Source: Pseudochelatococcus sp047501465
GTDB lineage: Bacteria > Pseudomonadota > Alphaproteobacteria > Rhizobiales > Beijerinckiaceae
Assembly: GCF_047501465.1 (NCBI RefSeq)
Contig: NZ_JAZDRL010000001.1
Coordinates: forward strand, 992,001 to 1,056,000
Direction: 5' to 3'
DNA: 64,000 bases
In this document: positions 53,843 through 63,538 of the stretch, in pieces
Layout: each line of letters begins with the position of its first letter
Position numbering within the stretch: the stretch's first letter is position 1
Program-made: the position numbers and the translations under genes
The notes under the pieces: generated by a model
The model's database searches: none
Told to the model about the DNA's origin: nothing
The model's input: the letters and a program-made list of their open reading frames with translations, nothing else

Positions 53843-55237
53843 ATGCCGACAGATATTCTGATGCCCGCACTTTCTCCAACGATGGAGAGCGGTAAACTTT
53901 CCAAGTGGCTGAAAAAAGAGGGTGACACCATCAAGTCCGGCGACGTGCTCGCTGAGATCGAAACCGACAAGGCGACTATGGAAGTCGAAGCGGTTGATGA
54001 GGGTGTGCTAGCCAAGATCCTCGTGCCTGAAGGTACGGAAGAGGTTGCTGTTAACACGCCAATCGCCATCATTGCTGGCGAAGGTGAAGATGTCGCAGCT
54101 GCTGCAGGCTCTGCGGCTACCGCCCCGGCACCGCAAGCTGCAGCGCCAGCAGCGCCTGAGGCTGCACCAGCTGCAGCGCCCGCATCCGTTCCTGCTGCGC
54201 CTCGCGCGCCACAGGCTGAAGTGGCTGCTGATCCGGAAGTGCCTGCTGGCACCGAATTTGTCACGATGACAGTGCGTGAAGCGCTGCGTGATGCCATGGC
54301 AGAAGAAATGCGTACCGATGACAATGTGTTTGTCATGGGTGAAGAAGTTGCCGAATATCAGGGCGCTTACAAAATCACGCAGGGTCTGCTGCAGGAGTTT
54401 GGGCCACGCCGTGTAATCGATACGCCTATCACTGAGCATGGCTTCACGGGTATCGCCGTAGGTGCTGCATTTACGGGTCTGAAGCCGATCGTCGAGTTCA
54501 TGACGTTCAACTTCGCCATGCAGGCGATTGATCAGATCATCAACTCTGCTGCCAAGACGCTTTATATGTCTGGCGGTCAGCTTGGTTGCCCGATTGTGTT
54601 CCGCGGCCCTAACGGCCCAGCCGCGCGCGTGGGTGCACAGCACAGTCAGGATTACTCGGCGTGGTACAGCCATGTTCCCGGCCTCAAGGTGGTTGCGCCT
54701 TACTCCGCAGCTGATGCGAAGGGCTTGCTCAAGGCAGCGATCCGCGATCCAAACCCTGTGATTTTCCTTGAGAACGAGATTCTCTACGGCCACTCATTCC
54801 CTGTGCCGAAGATGGATGATTTCGTGCTGCCAATCGGCAAGGCGCGGATTGCTCGCAGCGGGTCGGACGTCACGCTGGTGGCCTGGTCTTATGGCATGAT
54901 CTATGCCCTCGAAGCAGCTGAAAAGCTTGCTGCGGAAGGCATTGAGGCTGAAGTTATCGATCTGCGCACGCTGCGCCCGCTCGATACCGAAACGGTGCTT
55001 ACTTCTGCCAAAAAGACAGGACGCGTGGTTACTGTTGAACAGGGCTGGGCGCAGTCTGGCGTTGGCGCGGAAATCGCGGCGCTGGTGCAGGAACATGCGT
55101 TTGATTGGCTTGATGCGCCAGTACTGCGCGTTTCCGGCAAGGATGTTCCAATGCCTTATGCTGCAAACCTTGAAAAGCTTGCTCTGCCAACCGCCGACGA
55201 TGTCGTCGCGGCGGTCAAGGCTGTTACCTATCGCTGA
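53843..55237 (+). CDS. pdhB: Pyruvate dehydrogenase E1 component, beta subunit with lipoyl domain
   Basis: 464 residues. The N-terminus is a lipoyl domain with Lys43 in EIETDKATMEVEAVDEG, then an Ala/Pro linker (about 85-135), then the transketolase-like E1 beta body (VREALRDAMAEEM, HGFTGIAVGAAFTGLKPIVEFM, and C-terminal VTVEQGWAQSGVGAEI). A lipoyl domain on E1 beta is typical of alphaproteobacterial complexes. It lies 91 bp after pdhA with a short hairpin (GCCGGCA/TGCCGGC) between. Confidence 0.97.
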   Translation: MPTDILMPALSPTMESGKLSKWLKKEGDTIKSGDVLAEIETDKATMEVEAVDEGVLAKILVPEGTEEVAVNTPIAIIAGEGEDVAAAAGSAATAPAPQAAAPAAPEAAPAAAPASVPAAPRAPQAEVAADPEVPAGTEFVTMTVREALRDAMAEEMRTDDNVFVMGEEVAEYQGAYKITQGLLQEFGPRRVIDTPITEHGFTGIAVGAAFTGLKPIVEFMTFNFAMQAIDQIINSAAKTLYMSGGQLGCPIVFRGPNGPAARVGAQHSQDYSAWYSHVPGLKVVAPYSAADAKGLLKAAIRDPNPVIFLENEILYGHSFPVPKMDDFVLPIGKARIARSGSDVTLVAWSYGMIYALEAAEKLAAEGIEAEVIDLRTLRPLDTETVLTSAKKTGRVVTVEQGWAQSGVGAEIAALVQEHAFDWLDAPVLRVSGKDVPMPYAANLEKLALPTADDVVAAVKAVTYR

Positions 55238-55249
55238 CGGGAGAGGTCC

Positions 55250-56593
55250 ATGTCGATCAAGATTTTGATGCCGGCCCTGTCTCCAACGATGGAAAAGGGC
55301 AATCTGGCCAAGTGGTTGAAGAAAGAAGGCGACACAGTGAAATCCGGCGATATCCTCGCCGAGATCGAAACTGACAAGGCCACGATGGAAGTCGAGGCCG
55401 TGGATGAGGGCGTGATTGCCAAGATCCTTGTTGCTGAAGGCACTGCCGATGTACCGGTGAATGACATCATCGCCATTCTGGCTGAAGAAGGTGAAGACGT
55501 TGCTGCAGCTATCGCATCTGCTTCTGCGGGTAGCGCTCCCGCGCCGGCGGCTGCACCTGCTGCGCCAGCGCCAACCAGTGCACCGGCTGCGTCTACACCA
55601 GCAGCACCAGTCGCTGCTCCGCAAACAGCGCCTCAGGCGACCTCTCATGCCGAGCGCGTGTTTTCATCGCCATTGGCGCGACGTCTTGCCAAGGAATCCG
55701 GGATTGATCTTGCAACTGTGAAGGGCACAGGCCCGCATGGACGCGTGATTGAGCGTGACGTTCAGGCAGCGATTGCAGGCGGCTCAACCAAGGCTGCAGC
55801 AGCACCTGCTATGGCAGCAACGGCTCCAGCGCCTGCCGCCAAGCCTGCGACAAGCGGCGATGATGCAGTGAAGAAACTCTTCGCGGCTGGCAGCTATGAA
55901 GAAATCCCGCACGATGGCATGCGCAAGACGATTGCGCGTCGTCTGGTGGAATCGAAGCAAACAGTGCCGCACTTCTACCTCACCGTTGATACCGAACTCG
56001 ATGCACTGCTGGCGCTGCGCGAGCAGATCAACGCTGCGGCTCCCAAGGATAAGGACGGCAAGCCGACCTATAAGGTCTCGGTGAACGATTTCGTGATCAA
56101 GGCACAGGCTCTGGCGTTGCGTCAGGTAGCGGATGCCAACGTCAGCTGGACCGACAATGCCATGCTGCGCCACAAGGTGGTTGACGTCGGCGTGGCCGTA
56201 TCGATCCCCGGTGGTCTGATTACGCCTGTCATCCGCAATGCAGACGTCAAGACGCTGTCGGCCATTTCCAACGAAATGAAGGATCTGGCTGGCCGCGCCC
56301 GCAACCGCAAGCTGAAGCCTGAAGAATATCAGGGCGGTTCATCGGCTGTGTCGAACCTTGGCATGTTTGGGATCAAGGAGTTTTCCGCGATCATCAACCC
56401 GCCGCATGCAACCATTCTGGCTGTTGGCGCTGGTGAGAAGCGCGTTGTGGTGAAGGATGGCGCGCCTGCTGTTGCTACAGTGATGACGGTAACGCTCTCC
56501 ACCGATCACCGCGCTGTCGATGGCGCGCTGGGCGCAGAGCTTATTGCTGCCTTCAAGGTGCTGATCGAGAATCCCATGAGCCTTCTCGTCTAA
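55250..56593 (+). CDS. pdhC: Dihydrolipoyllysine-residue acetyltransferase (PDH E2)
   Basis: 447 residues. A lipoyl domain (Lys43 in EIETDKATMEVEAVDEG), an Ala/Pro linker, a peripheral-subunit-binding domain (SSPLARRLAKESGIDLATVKGTGPHGRVIERDV, about 142-174), a second linker, and the catalytic domain with the DHRAVDGALGA His/Asp motif near the end. It forms the core of the complex and makes acetyl-CoA. The lipoyl domain is almost identical to that of PdhB. It starts 12 bp after pdhB, with GAGAGG as ribosome site. Confidence 0.97.
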   Translation: MSIKILMPALSPTMEKGNLAKWLKKEGDTVKSGDILAEIETDKATMEVEAVDEGVIAKILVAEGTADVPVNDIIAILAEEGEDVAAAIASASAGSAPAPAAAPAAPAPTSAPAASTPAAPVAAPQTAPQATSHAERVFSSPLARRLAKESGIDLATVKGTGPHGRVIERDVQAAIAGGSTKAAAAPAMAATAPAPAAKPATSGDDAVKKLFAAGSYEEIPHDGMRKTIARRLVESKQTVPHFYLTVDTELDALLALREQINAAAPKDKDGKPTYKVSVNDFVIKAQALALRQVADANVSWTDNAMLRHKVVDVGVAVSIPGGLITPVIRNADVKTLSAISNEMKDLAGRARNRKLKPEEYQGGSSAVSNLGMFGIKEFSAIINPPHATILAVGAGEKRVVVKDGAPAVATVMTVTLSTDHRAVDGALGAELIAAFKVLIENPMSLLV

Positions 56594-56605
56594 TTTTGCA
56601 TTCAT

Positions 56606-56634
56606 GGTAGCCGGATCTCCGGCTACCGCTTTTT
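56606..56634 (+). terminator. Intrinsic terminator between pdhC and lpdA
   Basis: A perfect 9-bp stem GGTAGCCGG / CCGGCTACC with tetraloop ATCT, then GCTTTTTT. It should end or attenuate the pdhABC transcript before lpdA. Confidence 0.85.
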
Positions 56635-56672
56635 TCGGACCAATTATCCCTCTGGGATCAAGAGAGGCTGTT

Positions 56673-58085
56673 ATGGCCAATTCATACGATATTATTGTTA
56701 TCGGCTCCGGCCCCGGTGGTTATGTAACCGCGATCCGTGCGGCCCAGCTTGGTTTCAAGGTGGCCGTTGTCGAGCGCTCCTATCTGGGCGGCATTTGCCT
56801 TAACTGGGGCTGCATTCCGACTAAAGCGCTGCTGCGCTCTGCAGAAATCTATCATTATTTCCAGCACGCCAAGGATTATGGCCTGAGCGCCAGCAACATC
56901 GGTTTCGATGCCAAGGCGATTGTGGACCGTTCACGCGGCGTCTCGAAGCAGCTTAACACGGGCGTTGGCTTCCTGCTGAAGAAGAATAAGGTCGATGTGA
57001 TCTGGGGCGATGCAAAGATTGATGCGCCTGGCTCAATCACCATCTCCGCAACGCCAGATGCGCCTAAGGGTGCGCTGGGTGGTGGCACGTATCAGGCCAA
57101 GCATATCATCATCGCGACAGGCGCGCGTCCACGTGTGCTGCCGGGGCTTGAGCCAGACAAAAAGCTGATCTGGACCTACTTTGAAGCGATGGTGCCGCCT
57201 GCCATTCCGAAGTCTCTGCTCGTGGTTGGCTCGGGCGCAATCGGTATCGAATTCGCTTCGTTCTATCGCACCATGGGCGCGGAAGTGACTGTGGTCGAGG
57301 TTCTGCCGCAGATTTTGCCGGTTGAGGATGCAGAAATTGCTGAACTCGCCCGCAAGCGGTTTGAAAAGCAGGGCATCAAGGTGTTGACCAACACCAAGGT
57401 TGCCAAGCTCGATAAGGGCACAGACAGCGTCACTGCAACGCTTGAAACACCGAAAGGCACGCAGACGCTCACCGTGGATCGCGTGATTTCGGCAGTTGGC
57501 GTGGTGGGCAATATCGAAGGTCTTGACCTCGAAAAGATTGGCGTGAAGACAGATCGTGGCGTGATCGTTACCGATGGTTTGGGCCGCACGAACGTGCCAG
57601 GCATCTATGCGATCGGCGACGTGGCGGGTCCGCCAATGCTCGCGCACAAGGCTGAGCACGAGGGCACGCTGACAGTTGAAGCCATCAAGGGGCTGCCTGT
57701 GCATGCGCTCGATAAGGCAAAGATTCCCGGCTGCACCTACTGCAATCCGCAGATTGCCTCGGTTGGTCTCACAGAAGCAAAGGCGAAGGAGGCGGGTTAT
57801 GATATCCGCGTCGGTCGCTTCCCGTTCATGGGTAACGGCAAGGCAATTGCCTTGGGCGAGCCTGAAGGCCTTGTTAAAACCATTTTCGACAAGAAATCGG
57901 GCCGCCTACTAGGTGCACACCTGATTGGCGCAGAAGTGACAGAGCTTATTCAGGGCTTTGTCATCGCGCTCAATCTTGAAACGACGGAAGAAGAGCTGAT
58001 GCATGCGGTGTTCCCACACCCCACGCTATCAGAAACAATGCATGAGAGCGTTCTGGATGCTTATGGCCGCGCCATTCACATCTAG
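56673..58085 (+). CDS. lpdA: Dihydrolipoyl dehydrogenase (E3)
   Basis: 470 residues. FAD-binding GSGPGG (11-16), redox disulfide Cys42-Cys47 in GGICLNWGCIPTKALL, NAD-binding GSGAIGIEFASFY, second FAD motif YAIGDVAG, and the C-terminal catalytic His-Glu pair in HPHPTLSE-like VFPHPTLSETMHE. It reoxidises lipoyl groups of the PDH complex. ATG 56673 has GAGG 8 nt upstream; the longer frame from 56604 runs through the terminator hairpin and is rejected. Confidence 0.97.
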   Translation: MANSYDIIVIGSGPGGYVTAIRAAQLGFKVAVVERSYLGGICLNWGCIPTKALLRSAEIYHYFQHAKDYGLSASNIGFDAKAIVDRSRGVSKQLNTGVGFLLKKNKVDVIWGDAKIDAPGSITISATPDAPKGALGGGTYQAKHIIIATGARPRVLPGLEPDKKLIWTYFEAMVPPAIPKSLLVVGSGAIGIEFASFYRTMGAEVTVVEVLPQILPVEDAEIAELARKRFEKQGIKVLTNTKVAKLDKGTDSVTATLETPKGTQTLTVDRVISAVGVVGNIEGLDLEKIGVKTDRGVIVTDGLGRTNVPGIYAIGDVAGPPMLAHKAEHEGTLTVEAIKGLPVHALDKAKIPGCTYCNPQIASVGLTEAKAKEAGYDIRVGRFPFMGNGKAIALGEPEGLVKTIFDKKSGRLLGAHLIGAEVTELIQGFVIALNLETTEEELMHAVFPHPTLSETMHESVLDAYGRAIHI

Positions 58086-58188
58086 ATAGACTCTGTGCCC
58101 CCTTGACGAAAAGATGGATTCAAAGTGGAACGAAAGGCCAAGCTTGGCGTTTCTCTTTGGTCCGCTTGTAAAAGTCAGGGAGAAACAC

Positions 58189-58440
58189 ATGCAGGGCGTT
58201 GGTATTATTGGCGCAATCATCATCGGCATTCTGGCCGGATGGATTGCGCAAAGTCTGATGGGCCGCAGTGGTGGCCTCCTCGTCAGCCTGGTTATTGGTT
58301 TGATTGGTGCGTTTATCGGGCCAGTCATCCTCGGAATGCTTGGTATATGGCAAGGAACGGGGTTCATCCCAAGCCTTGTTGTTTCAACGATAGGGGCGAT
58401 TGTGCTGCTGTTTATCGTCGGCCTGCTCCGACGAGCATAG
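58189..58440 (+). CDS. GlsB/YeaQ/YmgE family membrane protein
   Basis: 83 residues with three membrane helices, almost wholly hydrophobic: IIGAIIIGILAGWIAQSLMG, GLLVSLVIGLIGAFIGPVIL and the last 20 residues. GxxxG spacing is frequent. The family (transglycosylase-associated protein) is stress-linked in several bacteria but its activity is unknown. Its place between lpdA and lipA is conserved in related genomes. AGGGAG lies 6-7 nt before the ATG; the frame upstream to 58114 has no support. Confidence 0.9.
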   Translation: MQGVGIIGAIIIGILAGWIAQSLMGRSGGLLVSLVIGLIGAFIGPVILGMLGIWQGTGFIPSLVVSTIGAIVLLFIVGLLRRA

Positions 58441-58634
58441 CCAGGCAAGCTATCTCCCCTGCCGGATACGCCATTGCATCCGTCAGGACAGTCGATTACA
58501 CCAGTGCGCACCGTGCTTGAATGTTGAAGCAGGGTGCGTATTGATTTTTAATAAGCTGTTCGATGTCATTCACAGCCTGATCAACTGACGCTAATTGGAG
58601 GCGTCACAGATAGTCGCTTAGGGAGTTTTGAGGC

Positions 58635-59654
58635 ATGGCGGTCGTATTGGATATTCTCAACCGCGATCCGCGCCGCAAACTCGATGTGTCTCCAGAAGCC
58701 GCACAGCCGGATGAAGCAGCAGCTAATGCAAAAGCTCGCCATCCCGAAAAGGCGCACCGGCCCGATCAGCCAATGGCGCGCAAGCCTGACTGGATTCGGG
58801 TAAAAGCCCCTGGCTCGCCGAAGTGGGCCGAGACCAACCGTATTGTGCGTGAAAACAAGCTTGTGACCGTTTGTGAAGAGGCGGGCTGCCCCAACATTGG
58901 CGAATGCTGGGAAAAGAAGCACGCAACTTTCATGATTATGGGCGACACCTGCACACGCGCATGTGCATTCTGCAACGTGAAAACCGGCATGCCGCAGCCG
59001 CTCGATCAGAATGAGCCGGATAGTGTCGCCAAAGCCGTTGAAAAGCTTGGCCTGACGCATGTCGTCATTACCTCGGTGGATCGTGATGATCTGGCAGATG
59101 GCGGCGCTGAGCATTTTGCGCAGGTCATCCGTGCCATTCGTGAACGCTCACCCAAGACGACAATCGAGATCCTCACGCCAGACTTTTTGCGCAAACCCGG
59201 CGCGCTAGAGATTGTAGTTGCAGCGCGTCCCGATGTATTCAATCACAATCTTGAAACCGTTCCATCGAAATATCTGAAAGTGCGCCCGGGCGCACGCTAC
59301 TTCCACTCCATCCGTTTGCTACAGCGGGTAAAGGAGCTGGACCCGACAATTTTCACCAAGTCAGGCATCATGGTTGGCCTAGGTGAGGAGCGCAACGAAG
59401 TGCTGCAGTTGATGGACGATCTGCGCTCTGGCGAGGTCGATTTCATCACCATCGGCCAGTATCTTCAGCCAACCCGCAAGCATCATCCCGTCATTCGCTT
59501 TGTCACGCCGGATGAGTTCAAGGCATTTGAAACAACTGCCTATGCCAAGGGCTTCCTGATGGTGTCCTCCAGCCCGCTGACGCGCTCGTCGCACCATGCA
59601 GGCGAGGACTTTGCCCGTTTGAAATCCGCACGTGCAGCGCAGACGGGCCGATAA
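58635..59654 (+). CDS. lipA: Lipoyl synthase
   Basis: 339 residues. A radical SAM enzyme that inserts two sulfurs into octanoyl groups on lipoyl domains, here those of PdhB and PdhC next door. The auxiliary cluster ligands are Cys80, Cys85 and Cys91 (CEEAGCPNIGEC), the radical SAM cluster Cys106, Cys110 and Cys113 (CTRACAFC), and the C-terminal RSSHHAGE supplies the Ser ligand. The first 50 residues are a variable extension. It is followed after 3 bp by the Coq10-like gene. Confidence 0.97.
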   Translation: MAVVLDILNRDPRRKLDVSPEAAQPDEAAANAKARHPEKAHRPDQPMARKPDWIRVKAPGSPKWAETNRIVRENKLVTVCEEAGCPNIGECWEKKHATFMIMGDTCTRACAFCNVKTGMPQPLDQNEPDSVAKAVEKLGLTHVVITSVDRDDLADGGAEHFAQVIRAIRERSPKTTIEILTPDFLRKPGALEIVVAARPDVFNHNLETVPSKYLKVRPGARYFHSIRLLQRVKELDPTIFTKSGIMVGLGEERNEVLQLMDDLRSGEVDFITIGQYLQPTRKHHPVIRFVTPDEFKAFETTAYAKGFLMVSSSPLTRSSHHAGEDFARLKSARAAQTGR

Positions 59655-59657
59655 ACC

Positions 59658-60122
59658 ATGCCTGCTTTCCGTAACGAGCGTAAAGTAAAACACACTCCCG
59701 CTGCCATGTTTGATCTGGTTGCGGATGTCGAGCAATACCCGGCTTTTTTGCCGTTATGCGAAAGCCTGCATGTGCGCCAGCGCATCAATAGCGGCGAGGG
59801 TATTGAAACCCTGATTGCCGATATGGGCATTGGCTATAAAGCCATCCGCGAAACCTTTACCACCCGGGTGACGCTCGATCGCCCGCGGTTGCGCATTCTG
59901 GTTGAATACGTTGATGGTCCTTTCCGTTTTCTCGAAAACCGGTGGGTTTTTCGTGCTGATGAGGATGGAAAGGCTTGCATCGTCGACTTTTTTATCTCCT
60001 ACGAGTTTAAAAGCCGCATGCTGGGTATGCTGATGGGCGCAATGTTTGATAAGGCGTTCCAGAAATTCTCCGACGCCTTCGCCGCCCGTGCAGATGCAAT
60101 TTATGGCGATAAACGCGTCTGA
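59658..60122 (+). CDS. Coq10/RatA-like START-domain protein
   Basis: 154 residues. A small SRPBCC (START) fold: RKVKHTPAAMFDLVADVEQYPAFLPLCES, FTTRVTLDRPRLRILVEYVDGPFRFLENRW, VDFFISYEFKSRMLGMLMG. In mitochondria Coq10 binds ubiquinone and aids respiration; E. coli RatA was described as a toxin hindering ribosome association. In alphaproteobacteria the Coq10-like quinone role is the better guess. It is in an operon with lipA (3 bp gap). Confidence 0.92.
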   Translation: MPAFRNERKVKHTPAAMFDLVADVEQYPAFLPLCESLHVRQRINSGEGIETLIADMGIGYKAIRETFTTRVTLDRPRLRILVEYVDGPFRFLENRWVFRADEDGKACIVDFFISYEFKSRMLGMLMGAMFDKAFQKFSDAFAARADAIYGDKRV

Positions 60123-60274
60123 CCACCCGCATACTGACAGCTTGAAAGCGCACCGACTTACGCAATTTCACATGGGTGCATTGACCTGCACGCGCTGGCC
60201 GCAAGGCCATGACTGGGCCATAGTAGCGCAGCTCTAATGGCTTACTGGCACTTTCGGTGCTGCAGGAATATGAC

Positions 60275-61180
60275 ATGAGTCACCCATCCATGGCTGTTCG
60301 GCCATCGACAGAATCACATCAGGCGTTTGCCTGCGCTATTCTGGCCTATGTCATGTGGGGCCTCCTGCCGCTTTTTCTAAAGCTGATTGCTCACCTGCCA
60401 ATTATGGAAGTCATGACCCATCGGATCGTGTGGTCATTGCCCTTCGCGGGCCTGCTTTTGCTGGCTACAGACCGTTCTGGGGCGATGGGGCAAGCCATCC
60501 GCAATCCGCGTGTGCTGATGATGGCATGCGTGACATCGGCCCTGATCTGCTTCAACTGGAGCACCTATGTCTGGGCAATCATGAATGGCCGTACGCTTGA
60601 GGCGGCACTAGGCTACTACATCAACCCACTGGTCAGCGTATCGCTTGGTGTGGTTTTACTGCATGAACGCTTGAGCCGGGCACAAATCCTTGCTGTTGCA
60701 TTGGCGGCGATAGCGGTGGGTCTGTTGAGCTTTCGTGCAGGCGGCGTGCCGTGGATTTCTTTGGCACTTGCGTTCTCATTCGCCTTTTACAGTTACCTAC
60801 GCAAAACTTTGCCTGTTGCGGCCCTGCAGGGGTTTACACTTGAGGTGATGATCCTGTCACTTCCAGCAATTGCGTATTTAACCTGGCTCATTGTTTCCGG
60901 GCAGAGCAATTTTGGCACAGCCAATAATTGGGATGCGCTATTACTCGTGATTTCAGGACCAGCCACAGCTGGCCCCTTGATCCTGTTCACTATTGGTGCC
61001 CGCAAACTGCGCATGACGACGCTCGGCATCTTGCAATATATCGCACCAACACTGGTGTTTCTGACAGCCGTTTTCGGTTTCAAGGAGCCCTTTTCAATCA
61101 CGCAGGCGATTGCGTTCGGTTTGATTTGGATCGGGCTTATTATTTTTACATGGTCGAGTGTGGTACAGGCACGCAAATAA
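60275..61180 (+). CDS. rarD: RarD-type EamA family transporter
   Basis: 301 residues with ten predicted membrane helices in two EamA repeats. The start AFACAILAYVMWGLLPLFLKLI is the RarD pattern, as are HRIVWSLPFAGLLLL, NWSTYVWAIMNGRTLEAALGYYINPLVSV and LQYIAPTLVFLTAVF. Substrates of RarD proteins are not firmly known (chloramphenicol resistance in Pseudomonas gave the name). ATG 60275 has AGGA 8 nt upstream; a GTG at 60257 is possible. Convergent with eno. Confidence 0.9.
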   Translation: MSHPSMAVRPSTESHQAFACAILAYVMWGLLPLFLKLIAHLPIMEVMTHRIVWSLPFAGLLLLATDRSGAMGQAIRNPRVLMMACVTSALICFNWSTYVWAIMNGRTLEAALGYYINPLVSVSLGVVLLHERLSRAQILAVALAAIAVGLLSFRAGGVPWISLALAFSFAFYSYLRKTLPVAALQGFTLEVMILSLPAIAYLTWLIVSGQSNFGTANNWDALLLVISGPATAGPLILFTIGARKLRMTTLGILQYIAPTLVFLTAVFGFKEPFSITQAIAFGLIWIGLIIFTWSSVVQARK

Positions 61181-61191
61181 AAACAAAGAAT

Positions 61192-61218
61192 AAAGGCGCC
61201 CCTGAAAGGAGCGCCTTA
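61192..61218. terminator. Bidirectional terminator between rarD and eno
   Basis: The stem AAGGCGC / GCGCCTT, extended inwards by CCT/AGG past a C/A mismatch, lies between the two convergent stops. Confidence 0.75.
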
Positions 61219-61225
61219 TCAATCA

Positions 61226-62509
61226 TTATGCCAGCGCTTTAAGTGCTGCCTTACCCGCATATTGCGCGTAAGGGCCAAGCTCTTCTTCAATGCGAATCAG
61301 CTGGTTGTACTTTGCAATCCGGTCGGAGCGGCTGAGCGAACCTGTCTTGATCTGGCCAGCGTTGGTTGCCACTGCGAGATCGGCAATGGTCGTGTCTTCC
61401 GTCTCACCCGAGCGGTGCGACATCACAGAACGATAAGCATTGCGATGCGCCATCTCAACGGCTGCAAGCGTCTCCGTCAGCGAACCAATCTGGTTGACCT
61501 TTACCAGAATTGCGTTACCCACGCCCTGCTCAATGCCCTGCGCCAAACGCACAACATTGGTCACGAACAGATCATCACCAACAAGCTGCGTCTTGCTGCC
61601 CAGACGATCCGTCAGCAGCTTCCAGCCAGCCCAATCATCTTCTGCCATGCCATCTTCAATGGTGGCAATTGGATAGCGCGAAACGAGCTTCTCCAGGTAA
61701 TCGACCTGCTCGGCGCTGGAACGGGTCTTCTTCTCGCCGGCGTAGACGTAGTTCCCATCCTTGAAGAACTCTGTTGCTGCAACATCAAGGCCGAGCACCA
61801 CGTCATCACCAGGCTTGAAACCTGCGGTTTCAATCGCCTTCATGATAAAATCGAGCGCTTCTTCAGCTGACTGCACATTTGGCGCAAAGCCACCTTCATC
61901 ACCCACGCTGGTGTTGTGCCCAGCTTCATGCAGAGACTTTTTCAGCGTATGGAAAATCTCGGCACCAACCCGCACGGCTTCACGAATGCTGCCAGCTCCG
62001 ACTGGTAGAATCATGAACTCCTGGAAGTCGATGGGGTTATCCGCGTGCGCACCACCGTTGATGATGTTCATCTGCGGCACAGGCAATACGCGCGCCGACG
62101 TTCCACCGATATAACGGTAAAGCGGCAAGCCAGATGTCTCAGCCGCAGCCTTGGCCACAGCGAGCGACACACCCAGAATCGCATTTGCGCCAAGACGGGA
62201 CTTGTTAGGCGTGCCGTCAAGCGCAATGAGCGTCTCGTCGACCTTGACCTGATCCTCCGCGTCGAAACCACCAATAGCTTCGAAAATCTCGTGGTTGATG
62301 GCCTCAACCGCCTTTAGCACGCCTTTGCCACCATAACGGCTCTTGTCGCCGTCGCGCAGCTCTACAGCCTCGTGTGCACCAGTGGATGCGCCTGATGGCA
62401 CCGCAGCTCGGCCCATCGAACCATCTTCCAGAACAACATCCACCTCGACAGTGGGGTTACCACGGCTGTCCAGAATTTCACGCGCTACGATATCAATGAT
62501 GGCAGTCAT
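61226..62509 (-). CDS. eno: Enolase
   Basis: 427 residues. It interconverts 2-phosphoglycerate and phosphoenolpyruvate. EILDSRGNPTVEVDV, SGASTGAHEAVELRDGD, DEGGFAPN, the metal ligands in GLDVAATEF, the catalytic Lys in LVKVNQIGSLTE, and SHRSGETEDT with GQIKTGSLSRSDR are all present. ATG 62509 has AAAGGAG 6-7 nt upstream and matches the family start; the frame continues to 62572 without support. Confidence 0.98.
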   Translation of the reverse strand: MTAIIDIVAREILDSRGNPTVEVDVVLEDGSMGRAAVPSGASTGAHEAVELRDGDKSRYGGKGVLKAVEAINHEIFEAIGGFDAEDQVKVDETLIALDGTPNKSRLGANAILGVSLAVAKAAAETSGLPLYRYIGGTSARVLPVPQMNIINGGAHADNPIDFQEFMILPVGAGSIREAVRVGAEIFHTLKKSLHEAGHNTSVGDEGGFAPNVQSAEEALDFIMKAIETAGFKPGDDVVLGLDVAATEFFKDGNYVYAGEKKTRSSAEQVDYLEKLVSRYPIATIEDGMAEDDWAGWKLLTDRLGSKTQLVGDDLFVTNVVRLAQGIEQGVGNAILVKVNQIGSLTETLAAVEMAHRNAYRSVMSHRSGETEDTTIADLAVATNAGQIKTGSLSRSDRIAKYNQLIRIEEELGPYAQYAGKAALKALA

Positions 62510-62881
62510 CAACGGCTCCTTTAAGCTCTCTTGGCTAGCGGATCGCGCCTCGTGATCCGCAGCGTCAGGCATTCGGGCTTGTACGCCAAAACAACCCGGC
62601 TGAAAACGGGCCTGAACGATGAATTTCGCCGATTCTAGCCGAGCTGACCCATGTCAGCCCCCCAAACCTCGTCAATCTTTTATTAACCTTAATCATAAAT
62701 GAACGCACAAAAGTGCGATCACTCAGTTGATTATCCATGGCTTTTGCAAGAATTCAGCTTGCCGTTAGCCAGCCAATAAAAATGCGCTTCTGACAGAAAA
62801 ATGGTTAACCTGCGTTAACTTGGCTTGCCAGAATGGCTGCAATGATCAAAGCTAACGAAACGTTAATGATGAGGTATCATC
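62510..62881. other. Divergent promoter region of eno and the protease gene
   Basis: About 370 bp. It must carry both promoters. GTTAACC/GGTTAACC-like TTAACC motifs recur at about 62686, 62804 and 62813. No gene or RNA recognised. Confidence 0.5.
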
Positions 62882-63535
62882 GTGACCCGTTTCGTGTACC
62901 GCGTAACTGTTCTAGGCTTTTGCCTTGCATTCTCGGCACTGCTCTCTTTGAGCACCGCTGATGCGCGCCAACGCGCGGTGCGCCTTCCCGCTGTGGCTAT
63001 CTCCAGCGAGGTTTGGCAGACAGAAACGGGCCTCACATCCCACCCCGTAGGCTGGGAAGATTTTTGCCAGAAATACCCTACAACCTGCCAGCTCCGTGAT
63101 AACCGCCCTGGTAGCGTCAAGCTTAATGCCGAAACGTGGGCATTGATTCTGCAAATCAACACTAGCGTAAACACGACAATCTCCCCTCTCTCCGACGAAG
63201 AACATTGGGGTATTGCTGAGTCGTGGGATTATCCCGAGGATGGCTTTGGCGATTGTGAGGATTACGCTCTGCAAAAGCGCCGCCTGCTGCACGAGGCTGG
63301 CCTGCCCCTCGCAGCTCTGATGATGACCGTGGTGCGTGACCTCGACAACGCTGGCCACGCTGTGTTGACAGTCCGGACTGATCGAGGCGACTTCATTCTC
63401 GACAACAAACGCAACCGGGTACTGCTGTGGAGCGAGACGGGTTACAGCTATGTGAAACGTCAGGCAAACCTGAATCCTAACCGCTGGGTCTCGCTTGGCA
63501 CCACACCGCCAGCTATCGCAACAGCCGCACAGTGA
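62882..63535 (+). CDS. Transglutaminase-like cysteine peptidase, BTLCP family, secreted
   Basis: 217 residues. A signal peptide (cleavage around ADA, residue 28) precedes the bacterial transglutaminase-like cysteine peptidase fold with the triad Cys125 (GFGDCEDYALQKRRLL), His159 (GHAVLTVRT) and Asp174 (FILDNKRN). LapG is a relative that cleaves a biofilm adhesin; here no LapD/LapA partner is in view, so the target is unknown. Start is GTG at 62882, with GAGG 8 nt upstream. Confidence 0.92.
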   Translation: MTRFVYRVTVLGFCLAFSALLSLSTADARQRAVRLPAVAISSEVWQTETGLTSHPVGWEDFCQKYPTTCQLRDNRPGSVKLNAETWALILQINTSVNTTISPLSDEEHWGIAESWDYPEDGFGDCEDYALQKRRLLHEAGLPLAALMMTVVRDLDNAGHAVLTVRTDRGDFILDNKRNRVLLWSETGYSYVKRQANLNPNRWVSLGTTPPAIATAAQ

Positions 63536-63538
63536 ATT

